A DNA stretch of 23,080 bases. Source: UBA668 sp038234785 (GTDB lineage Bacteria; Actinomycetota; Acidimicrobiia; Acidimicrobiales; Ilumatobacteraceae). The DNA is taken from contig JBBQTC010000062.1 of assembly GCA_038234785.1 (NCBI GenBank), forward strand, positions 1 through 23,080. Direction: 5' to 3'. The notes under the pieces were generated by a model. It saw nothing but the letters and a program-made list of their open reading frames with translations, made no database searches and had not been told where the DNA came from. The stretch's first letter is position 1. Each line of letters opens with the position of its first letter. Below are positions 1 through 6,596 of the stretch, one piece after another. The translations under genes were made by a program, and so were the position numbers.

Positions 1-247
1 GGTGCCGCTCACCGGCATCACGCTGCCGTTCGTGAGCTACGGCGGCTCGAGCCTGCTCGCCAACTACATCCTGCTGGCGCTGCTCATGCGGATCAGCGAC
101 TCGAGTGCCCGTCGCCTCGGCGAGGTGCCCGACGACCTCACGATCGGTGAGCGGTACGAGGCCCGCCAGGCCGCACGCCAAGCACGCCGAGAGGCGAAAC
201 GTGCCGCTCGCGACGGACGAACCGGTCGGGTCGACGTCACCCGATGA
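1..247 (+). CDS. SEDS-family peptidoglycan glycosyltransferase (FtsW/RodA), C-terminal end
   Basis: This is the last 81 residues of a polytopic SEDS protein, which polymerises lipid II into glycan strands together with a class B penicillin-binding protein. The visible part has the family's C-terminal signature, PLTGITLPFVSYGGSS (residues 2-17 of the visible frame), then a final membrane helix (about residues 18-30) and a long basic cytoplasmic tail rich in Arg, Lys and Ala. The 5' part lies outside the window. Its stop overlaps the start of the next gene in an ATGA arrangement, so the two are almost certainly cotranslated. The immediate pairing with pbpA matches the rodA-pbpA order of mycobacteria; whether it is RodA or FtsW cannot be decided from this fragment. 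Confidence 0.93.
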   Translation, partial: VPLTGITLPFVSYGGSSLLANYILLALLMRISDSSARRLGEVPDDLTIGERYEARQAARQARREAKRAARDGRTGRVDVTR

Positions 248-1827
248 ACACGCGGATCCGACGACTCGCGATCGGGATGCTGGTCTGCTACTTCGCGCTC
301 TTCGTGCAGCTCAACATCCTGCAGGTCGGCCGCGAGGAGGAGCTGACCGCCGATCCACGCAACGATCGTCAGACGATCCGCGACTTCAACCGGCCCCGTG
401 GCGAGATCTTCTCCGCCGACGGCGTGGTGCTCGCCTACAGCGAACCCGTGCTCGACGCGAACGCCGAGCTCGAGTACCGGCGGGTCTACCCCACGGGCTC
501 GCTGTTCGGGAACATCACCGGATACTCCACGTTCAACTTCGGCAGCACCCAGATCGAACGCACCCAGAGCGACGTGCTGACCGGCACCACCTCGGCCCAG
601 CAGATCAAGGCGCTCGGCGACCTGTTCAGCGGCGGCGACGTGAGTGGTTCGGTGGTGCTCAACCTGCGTGCCGACGCACAGGAAGTGGCGCGCGACGCGC
701 TGAAGGACCCGGCCACCGGGCTCGAGCGCGAAGGCACCGTGGTGGTGATCGAGCCGAGCACCGGCGATGTGATCGCGATGTACAGCTCGCCGACCTTCGA
801 CCCGAACCAGGTGGTGGTGCCCGGCAGCCAAGAAGCCGCCGACGTGTTCGACTTCCTCAACGCCTACCCCGGCAAACCGTTGCTCGCGAACGCGTATCAG
901 GAGCGGTACATGCCGGGCTCGAGCTTCAAAGTGATCACCACCGGCATCGCACTCGAGAACGCGATCGTCTCCAACGAGCGCGTGTGGCCGAGCGAACGCG
1001 AGTGGACACCGCCGCAGACGACCGACCCGATCCAGAACTACGGTGGCACGTCGTGCGGTGGCACGCTGGTCGAGGTCTTCTTCCGCAGCTGCAACATCCC
1101 GTTCGCACAGATGGCCGTCGAGCTGGGCCCAGAGCGGATGGTGGCCGGCACGCAGGCGTGGGGCATCGGTGAGCGGATCCCGATCGACCTTCCCGGCTCG
1201 GTGGCCAGCTCGTTCGGCGAGGTCGACGACTTCATCGACCGGCTGCCATTGCTGGCCATCGGCGGATTCGGGCAGGGCAGCGACGTGATGGTGCCCATTC
1301 ACATGGCGATGGTGGCCGCCACCATCGCCAATGGCGGACGGATGATGGCTCCGCATGTGGTCGACGTCACCCGCTACCACGACGGCACCGTGCTCGAGCG
1401 CACCGACCCCGATGTGTGGAAGACGCCGATCTCGCCTGCCACGGCGGCGACATTGAACTCGCTGATGGTGGGCGTGGTGAACCAGGGCACCGGCCGCAGC
1501 ATGCAGCTCGCCAACGGCATCCAAGCCGCGGCCAAGACCGGCACCGCCCAACTCAACAACACCGGCGAGCCCGAACGCTCGCACGCGTGGATCATCGGTT
1601 TCGCCCCCGCCGCCGCCCCGCGCTACGCGATCGCCGTGATGCTGAAGGGCACCAACGACGAGATCAGCGCGAGCACTGGCGGCAGGCTCGCAGGCCCCAT
1701 CGCCAAGCAGGTGCTCGACTACCTGTTCGCGACCGACGCCGCCGCAGCCGCACCCTCCATCACTCCACCGGCCGCCCCACCGGCCGCCCCACCGGCCGCC
1801 CCACCGGAAACCGTCGCCACACCGTGA
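244..1827 (+). CDS. pbpA: Class B penicillin-binding protein (peptidoglycan transpeptidase PbpA)
   Basis: A 527-residue transpeptidase that cross-links peptide stems outside the membrane and works with the SEDS protein encoded just upstream. A single N-terminal membrane anchor is seen at about residues 8-27. Three penicillin-binding motifs are present in order: SSFK with active-site Ser226 and Lys229, SCN at Ser282-Asn284, and KTGT at 431-434. Length and motif spacing fit actinobacterial PbpA. The protein ends in a short Ala/Pro tail encoded by three exact copies of a 12-bp unit, a likely slippage site. The ATG overlaps the previous stop by four bases, which fixes the start. The next gene, pknB, follows after 90 bases in the same direction and is known in this synteny to regulate the wall machinery. 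Confidence 0.95.
   Translation: MNTRIRRLAIGMLVCYFALFVQLNILQVGREEELTADPRNDRQTIRDFNRPRGEIFSADGVVLAYSEPVLDANAELEYRRVYPTGSLFGNITGYSTFNFGSTQIERTQSDVLTGTTSAQQIKALGDLFSGGDVSGSVVLNLRADAQEVARDALKDPATGLEREGTVVVIEPSTGDVIAMYSSPTFDPNQVVVPGSQEAADVFDFLNAYPGKPLLANAYQERYMPGSSFKVITTGIALENAIVSNERVWPSEREWTPPQTTDPIQNYGGTSCGGTLVEVFFRSCNIPFAQMAVELGPERMVAGTQAWGIGERIPIDLPGSVASSFGEVDDFIDRLPLLAIGGFGQGSDVMVPIHMAMVAATIANGGRMMAPHVVDVTRYHDGTVLERTDPDVWKTPISPATAATLNSLMVGVVNQGTGRSMQLANGIQAAAKTGTAQLNNTGEPERSHAWIIGFAPAAAPRYAIAVMLKGTNDEISASTGGRLAGPIAKQVLDYLFATDAAAAAPSITPPAAPPAAPPAAPPETVATP
1765..1807 (+). repeat. 12-bp tandem repeat in pbpA tail
   Basis: The unit ccaccggccgcc occurs three times without error (1765-1800), followed by a partial fourth copy. 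It encodes the Pro-Pro-Ala-Ala repeats at the extreme C-terminus of PbpA, outside the catalytic domain, so copy-number changes would stay in frame. Confidence 0.85.
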
Positions 1828-1917
1828 CCACCCCGGACAATCCCAGCTGGATATCCTCGCAACACTGCTTCGAGTGCGTCTTCACGCGCTCGTGCATCTC
1901 CGCCGAGTAGGACACAC

Positions 1918-3945
1918 GTGACCAACAGCAACGAGCGCATCGTCCTCAATGACCGCTACGAGATCCAGAACCGCATCGGCCGTGGCGGCATGGCCGACGT
2001 GTTCCTCGCGCGCGATGTGCTGCTCGATCGCCCGGTGGCCATCAAGGTGCTGTTCCCCGAGTTCGCCACCGATCCCAACTTCGTCGAACGTTTCCGCCGC
2101 GAGGCCCAGTCGGCCGCCAACCTCAACCACCCCAACATCGTCAGCGTGTACGACTGGGGCAAGTACTCGAACACCTCCTTCATGGCGATGGAGTACGTGC
2201 AGGGCCGCACCCTCGCCGACATCTTGAAAGCCAACGGCCATGTCAGCTCGCAACAGGCCGCGGAGATCGCCGGCGAGGTCGCGGCCGCGCTCGGGTTCGC
2301 CCATCGCAACGGCGTGGTCCACCGCGACATCAAGCCGGCCAACATCCTCATCGGCGCCAACGGTCAGGTGAAGGTCGCCGACTTCGGCATCGCCCGGGCG
2401 ATGAACGCGCCCACCGAGAGCAACCTCACCCAGGCCGGCTCGGTGATGGGCACCGCCACCTACTTCTCGCCCGAACAGGCCCAGGGCGCGCAACCCGACC
2501 CGCGCAGCGACCTGTACTCACTCGGGATCGTGCTGTACGAGGCGGTCGCCGGCAAGCCGCCCTTCGCCGGCGATAACCCGGTGAGCATCGCTTACAAGCA
2601 GGTCCATGAGAACCCGCAGCCACTGAACCAACTCGTGGCCGACGTGCCCAAGCCGTTCGAGGCCATCGTCGCCAAGTTGCTGTCGAAGAAACCCGAGATT
2701 CGTTATCAGACGGCAGAGGCAGTGCGCGACGACCTTCGACGCTTCCGCGCCGGAGAGCCCGTCCAAGCGCTGAGCGCGGTGATCGGCAACGGCGCGGCGA
2801 TGGGTGTCGGCGCGGCCGCGGCCGTCGGCGCCACCACGGCCATGCCGCGCACCGCGGCACCGCCGCCCGTGGCACCCACCGGCACGATGCCGCGCACTGC
2901 CATGCAACCTCAGCAGCAGCCGGTCCGCCAGCAGAGCGGTGGCGGTCGTGGCGGCATGTTCGCGGTCGTGGGGTTCCTCGCCCTGATCGCGCTGATCGCC
3001 GGCGGCGTGGTGCTGTTCAACGCGCTCGCCAAGGACAAGTCACCGAGCGAGTTCCCGATGCCCAACGTCGTGGGCATGATGCTCGACGAGGGCGTCAAGG
3101 TGTTGCAGGACGCGGGCGTCATGCCCACGTTGGTGGAGGAGGCCGATCCCACCGTGGCCGCCGGCACCATCGGCCGTACCGACCCGCTCGCCGACACGAT
3201 CGTCAAGCGCGACCAGGAAGTGTTCGTCTACTTCACCGCCGCGGTCGCACCGTTCTCTCTCGCCGACATGAAGGGCAAGACCCAGCAGGAAGCGATCGAC
3301 GCCCTGACGGTGGCGGGCCTCACCGTCGACGCGACGATCACCACCGAGAACGATCCCACCGTGGGCACCGGTCTGGTCATCCGCACCGACCCGCCCGCCG
3401 GGTCCACGGTGAACCAGGGTGACGTGGTCAAGCTCATCGTGTCGGCCGGGCCCAACAAGGTCGCGGTGCCGCCAGTGGAGGGCCTGTCGCAGGCCAACGC
3501 CGAGGCCACGCTGACGAGCGAGGCCTACGGGTTCATCGTCACAGCCACCCCGGAGGCCAGCCCTGACGTCCCATCGGGCACGGCCATCCGTACCGATCCT
3601 GCGGCGGGCACCCTGGCCGACAAGGGGAGCGCCATCGTGCTCTACGTCTCCAGCGGGCCGGCCAAGGTGAAGGTGCCACCGCTGCTCGGCACCACCGAGG
3701 CCCAGGCCACCGCCAAGCTCACCGATCTCGGGTTGGTCCCCGACGTCAGCTACCAGTCGGTGCCCTTCGGTGACGCCAGCGACGGCCGGGTGCTGGCCCA
3801 GACGCCCAGTCAGGGTGTCGAGGTCGACGCCAACAGCACGGTGAAGTTGAAGGTCGCCAAGGCGCTGCCGCCGCCGAGCACGACCGTCGCCCCGACCACG
3901 ACGCTTGCGCCGACCACGACGACCGCCGCCCCGATCACGACGTAG
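1918..3945 (+). CDS. pknB: Membrane Ser/Thr protein kinase with four PASTA domains (PknB type)
   Basis: A 675-residue transmembrane kinase that senses muropeptides or lipid II outside and phosphorylates wall and division proteins inside. The kinase domain covers about residues 12-275: Gly-rich loop GRGGMADV, ATP-binding Lys43, catalytic HRD with Asp137, DFG with Asp155, and an activation loop with Thr/Ser before FSPEQ. A low-complexity Ala/Pro linker is followed by one membrane helix at about 347-367. Four PASTA domains follow (about 379-441, 442-511, 512-582, 583-653), then a Thr/Pro-rich tail. The GTG start is chosen because the kinase fold begins at once and a weak TAGGA lies upstream. There is no separate pknA between it and pbpA, unlike in Mycobacterium. 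Confidence 0.95.
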   Translation: MTNSNERIVLNDRYEIQNRIGRGGMADVFLARDVLLDRPVAIKVLFPEFATDPNFVERFRREAQSAANLNHPNIVSVYDWGKYSNTSFMAMEYVQGRTLADILKANGHVSSQQAAEIAGEVAAALGFAHRNGVVHRDIKPANILIGANGQVKVADFGIARAMNAPTESNLTQAGSVMGTATYFSPEQAQGAQPDPRSDLYSLGIVLYEAVAGKPPFAGDNPVSIAYKQVHENPQPLNQLVADVPKPFEAIVAKLLSKKPEIRYQTAEAVRDDLRRFRAGEPVQALSAVIGNGAAMGVGAAAAVGATTAMPRTAAPPPVAPTGTMPRTAMQPQQQPVRQQSGGGRGGMFAVVGFLALIALIAGGVVLFNALAKDKSPSEFPMPNVVGMMLDEGVKVLQDAGVMPTLVEEADPTVAAGTIGRTDPLADTIVKRDQEVFVYFTAAVAPFSLADMKGKTQQEAIDALTVAGLTVDATITTENDPTVGTGLVIRTDPPAGSTVNQGDVVKLIVSAGPNKVAVPPVEGLSQANAEATLTSEAYGFIVTATPEASPDVPSGTAIRTDPAAGTLADKGSAIVLYVSSGPAKVKVPPLLGTTEAQATAKLTDLGLVPDVSYQSVPFGDASDGRVLAQTPSQGVEVDANSTVKLKVAKALPPPSTTVAPTTTLAPTTTTAAPITT

Positions 3946-3968
3946 CCCAGACTGCGGACCGGTACGCG

Positions 3969-4550
3969 TCAGGCGGCGCGGCGGAGGAAGTTGCGCAACA
4001 GGTCGTGCCCGGCGCCGGTGAGGATGCTCTCCGGATGGAACTGCACACCTTCGATGGGTAGGTCGCGATGGCGTACGCCCATCACGATCCCGTCGCACGT
4101 CGCCGTGACCTCGAGACAGTCCGGCATGGTGTCGGGGTCGATCACCAGGCTGTGGTAGCGGGTGGCGGTGAGCGGCGCGGGGAGTCCTTCGAACAGGCCG
4201 ATGCCCTCGTGGTCGATCGGCGAGGTCTTGCCGTGCATCAGCGTCGGCGCCCGCACCACGGACCCGCCGTACACATGGCCGATCGCCTGATGCCCGAGGC
4301 ACACGCCCAGGACCGGGGTGCCCGCGGCGGCGAAGGCGGGGATGGCGTCGCAGATGATGCCGGCGTCCTCGGGGCGCCCGGGCCCCGGTGACAGCAGCAC
4401 GAGATCGGGCTCCATCGCGAGTGCTTCGTCGACCGTCAACTGGTCGTTGCGCACGACGACCGGCTCCGCGCCGAGCTCTCCGAGGTACTGCACGAGGTTG
4501 TAGACGAAGCTGTCGTAGCTGTCGATCACGAGGACGCGGGGCACCTGCAC
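3969..4550 (-). CDS. trpG: Glutamine amidotransferase subunit of anthranilate/aminodeoxychorismate synthase
   Basis: A 193-residue class I glutamine amidotransferase that supplies ammonia from glutamine to the chorismate-using subunit (TrpE or PabB) for tryptophan or folate synthesis. The nucleophile Cys84 sits in GVCLGHQ and the partner residues are His172 and Glu174 in QFHPES. The N-terminus VLVIDSYDSFVYNL is typical of TrpG/PabA. I chose the GTG at 4550; a second GTG at 4544 is equally possible, while the ATG at 4616 would add 22 unconserved residues and overlap crgA. No trpE or pabB is nearby; an orphan trpG beside pknB is also found in mycobacteria. It is convergent to pknB with a 23-base gap. 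TrpG versus PabA cannot be separated here, and one protein may serve both pathways. Confidence 0.92.
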   Translation of the reverse strand: MQVPRVLVIDSYDSFVYNLVQYLGELGAEPVVVRNDQLTVDEALAMEPDLVLLSPGPGRPEDAGIICDAIPAFAAAGTPVLGVCLGHQAIGHVYGGSVVRAPTLMHGKTSPIDHEGIGLFEGLPAPLTATRYHSLVIDPDTMPDCLEVTATCDGIVMGVRHRDLPIEGVQFHPESILTGAGHDLLRNFLRRAA

Positions 4551-4573
4551 AGCCTGCCCGTTGGCGCTGTTCG

Positions 4574-4601
4574 TTGTCGAATGGGTTGTGGCGCGTACAC
4601 T
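4574..4601 (+). promoter_or_regulatory. Predicted crgA promoter, leaderless
   Basis: A -35-like TTGTCG (4574-4579) and a -10-like TACACT (4596-4601) are separated by 16 bases. The GTG of crgA begins eight bases after the -10 box, so transcription should start at or within a base or two of the start codon. No ribosome binding site is present, which agrees with a leaderless message. Confidence 0.55.
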
Positions 4602-4609
4602 GTCCGGCC

Positions 4610-4930
4610 GTGGCACCCCCCAAACGCAAGACGACCGGCCGAGTGACCCCGAAGGGCACCAAGCCCGGGCAGATCACTGCCATGGCGAAAGAAGCGCACC
4701 ACCACGACAGCGAAGTGGGACAGTCGTCGCGCTACACCCCGCCGGCGCGCAAGGACCTCTACGAGAGTCCGAAGTGGGTGCCGATCCTGATGCTCTCGCT
4801 GATCGGCATCGGAGTGCTCTGCATCATCTCCCGCTACATCGTGCCGTCGTTCGAGAACACCAACACCCCGGTGCTTGTCGGTCTGGTCTTCATGCTCGCC
4901 GGCTTGTTCACCGCCACGAAGTGGAAGTAG
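4610..4930 (+). CDS. crgA: Cell division protein CrgA
   Basis: A 106-residue small membrane protein of the actinobacterial divisome; in mycobacteria CrgA helps bring FtsI and FtsQ to the septum, and in Streptomyces it affects FtsZ ring timing. The sequence has a basic cytoplasmic N-terminus (PPKRKTTGR), a conserved segment around SSRYTPPARKDLYESPKWVP, two membrane helices (about residues 57-79 and 86-104) joined by a short outer loop, and the ending FTATKWK. The GTG start follows a -10 box by eight bases and gives the usual N-terminus; the open frame extends upstream only into the trpG region. Its place beside trpG, pknB and pbpA is the classical synteny. Confidence 0.93.
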   Translation: MAPPKRKTTGRVTPKGTKPGQITAMAKEAHHHDSEVGQSSRYTPPARKDLYESPKWVPILMLSLIGIGVLCIISRYIVPSFENTNTPVLVGLVFMLAGLFTATKWK

Positions 4931-4948
4931 CGCCCGCCTCGGGCCGAC

Positions 4949-4962
4949 TTACACGCGTGTAA
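4949..4962. repeat. Perfect 14-bp palindrome
   Basis: TTACACGCGTGTAA reads the same on both strands. It lies in the 68-bp gap between the convergent crgA and the small zinc-ribbon gene and is AT-richer than its surroundings. It could be a binding site for a dimeric regulator or a minor transcription stop; neither is shown. Confidence 0.6.
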
Positions 4963-4975
4963 CTTCCGCACAGAT

Positions 4976-4984
4976 TTATCCACA
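4976..4984 (+). promoter_or_regulatory. Perfect DnaA box
   Basis: TTATCCACA is the exact consensus DnaA box. It is followed after five bases by TGTGGA on the other arm, so TCCACA-N5-TGTGGA forms an inverted repeat (4979-4995). The ftsW/pbpA/pknB/trpG/crgA set is near oriC in related genomes, so a functional box here is plausible, but a single box in a convergent gap is not an origin. Confidence 0.55.
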
Positions 4985-4998
4985 GACTGTGTGGAACC

Positions 4999-5265
4999 TC
5001 ACTCGAAGAGTGGTGCCACCAGATCCATGTCCTCGAGGCAGTGGCGCGGCGGTGGCGGGTCCTCATCGGGGGCCATCGTCATCTTCAACTCCAGCCCACA
5101 CACGCTGCAGCGGTACTTCACGTTGATCTTTCGCAGCTCGCCGGTGGGTGGAGGACCCGGTAGCGGAGTGGTGAAACCACGGAGCATGGCAATTCCACTT
5201 TTCCACAGGACGTAGCCGCCCAGTACCCCGACACCGGCCCAGATGATGGTGGAGAACGCGGGCAT
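4999..5265 (-). CDS. Small membrane protein with a zinc-ribbon-like motif, unknown function
   Basis: An 88-residue protein with one N-terminal membrane helix (about residues 6-28), a Pro-rich linker (about 33-41) and a C-terminal part with Cys53-x-x-Cys56 and His75-Cys76, a spacing that could bind one zinc ion. I do not recognise a named family. It is convergent with crgA and lies 73 bases upstream of the thiolase start of the same strand's next gene body, so it could be read on from the thiolase. The ATG at 5265 begins directly before the hydrophobic segment, which supports the start. Coding is supported by the clean domain layout and by the absence of a better frame. Confidence 0.7.
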   Translation of the reverse strand: MPAFSTIIWAGVGVLGGYVLWKSGIAMLRGFTTPLPGPPPTGELRKINVKYRCSVCGLELKMTMAPDEDPPPPRHCLEDMDLVAPLFE

Positions 5266-5338
5266 GTGGCCAGGCTACAAGCGCTGAGGCTGCGCTGGAG
5301 CTTGAGGGTCCGCGCCGCGCTGATGCGGCCGCGCTGGT

Positions 5339-6508
5339 TCAGCCCAGGCGTTCGATGATCGTGGCGTTGGCCATGCCGCCGCCTTCGCACATCGTCTGCA
5401 ACCCGTAGCGGCCGCCCGTGCGCTCCAACTCGTAGAGCAACGTGGTCATCAGCCGGGCACCCGAGGCACCGAGCGGGTGCCCGAGAGCGATAGCGCCGCC
5501 GTTGACGTTCACCTTCGACATGTCGGGGTGGAGTTCCTTCTCCCAGGCAAGCACCACGGAGGCGAACGCCTCGTTGATCTCGGTGATGTCGATGTCGTCC
5601 ATCGTCAGGCCGGCCTTGGCCAGCGCCTTGATGGTGGCCGGGATCGGAGCGGTGAGCATCAGGCGCGGGTCGTCGCCGGCCAGCGCGAAGCTCACGAACC
5701 TGGCGCGAGGACGCAGGCCCATGCGACGGGCCTTCTCCTCGCTCATGATCAGCATCGCCGAGGCGCCGTCGGTGATCTGCGACGAGTTGCCGGCCGTGAC
5801 CCGGCCGCCTTCCTCCTCGGTGCGGAACGCAGGCTTCAGCGCGGCGAGCGACTCGGGTGTGGTGTCGCGCAGACCTTCGTCGATCGTCATGTACTCGCCG
5901 TCGGCGCCGATCACCGGGATGATCTGGCCCATGAACCGACCCTCGTCGGTGGCGCGACGGGCGTACTCCTGCGAACGCGCGCCGAATGCGTCCATGTCGT
6001 CGCGGGTGATGCCCCACTTGTCGGCGATCAACTCCGCCGAAATGCCCTGGGGCACGAGGCCGCCCTCGGGTGCGTAACGGGCGCTGATCGCCGGCCCGAA
6101 CGGGAAACCGAACTTGCCGTCAGCCATCGCCGACCCCATCGGGACGCGGGTCATCACTTCGACGCCGGCTGCGACCACGATGTCGTAGGCATCGGCCATC
6201 ACGCCCTGGGCGGCGAAGTGGGCGGCCTGCTGACTGGAACCGCACTGGCGATCGATCGTGGTGCCGGGCACGTGGTCCGGCCAACCGGCTGCGAGCACCG
6301 CGTTCCGGCCGATGTTGAACGCCTGCTCGCCCACCTGCATGACGCAACCCATCACGACGTCGTCGACGAGCCCGGGATCGATGTTGTTGCGGGTCTGTAG
6401 CGCCTTCAGGGTCTCGGCGGCGAGATCGACCGGATGCCAGTCCTTGAGCTTGCCGTTGCGGCGACCGAGTGGGGTGCGAACAGCGTCGACGATGACAGCG
6501 GTGGTCAT
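5339..6508 (-). CDS. Acetyl-CoA C-acyltransferase (thiolase)
   Basis: A 389-residue thiolase, full length for the family, catalysing thiolytic cleavage of 3-ketoacyl-CoA or the reverse condensation. The acyl-accepting Cys89 is in RQCGSSQQ, His344 is in GHPLGASGAR, and the second Cys374 is in CEGGG near the C-terminus, so the catalytic set is complete. The ATG has a good ribosome binding site, AAGGAG, seven to eight bases upstream. No hydratase or dehydrogenase is next to it, so it is either a stand-alone beta-oxidation or biosynthetic enzyme; substrate length cannot be read from the sequence. The LAL regulator upstream on the same strand ends in a hairpin before this gene, suggesting separate transcription. 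Confidence 0.94.
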   Translation of the reverse strand: MTTAVIVDAVRTPLGRRNGKLKDWHPVDLAAETLKALQTRNNIDPGLVDDVVMGCVMQVGEQAFNIGRNAVLAAGWPDHVPGTTIDRQCGSSQQAAHFAAQGVMADAYDIVVAAGVEVMTRVPMGSAMADGKFGFPFGPAISARYAPEGGLVPQGISAELIADKWGITRDDMDAFGARSQEYARRATDEGRFMGQIIPVIGADGEYMTIDEGLRDTTPESLAALKPAFRTEEEGGRVTAGNSSQITDGASAMLIMSEEKARRMGLRPRARFVSFALAGDDPRLMLTAPIPATIKALAKAGLTMDDIDITEINEAFASVVLAWEKELHPDMSKVNVNGGAIALGHPLGASGARLMTTLLYELERTGGRYGLQTMCEGGGMANATIIERLG

Positions 6509-6561
6509 GAGCGGACTCCTTGATGTGCCGGATCAGACGGACAGAGTGTTGGGGTCAGTCT

Positions 6562-6582
6562 GCCCCTCGAGGAAGGAGGGGC
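6562..6582 (-). terminator. Hairpin after the LAL regulator
   Basis: GCCCCTC and GAGGGGC form a perfect 7-bp stem with a 7-base loop, 14 bases beyond the stop of the regulator gene on the minus strand. There is no T-run, as is common in high-GC actinobacteria, so termination is an inference from position and stem strength. Confidence 0.5.
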
Positions 6583-6596
6583 CGAAATCGGAGCGG

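Noticed and set aside
3040..4683. Minus-strand open frame of 547 codons over pknB and trpG
   Set aside because: It is out of frame with trpG and antisense to the PASTA part of pknB; composition is Arg/Gly-rich shadow.
4976..4995. Chromosome origin
   Set aside because: Only one consensus DnaA box and no AT-rich unwinding region or dnaA/dnaN in the window.
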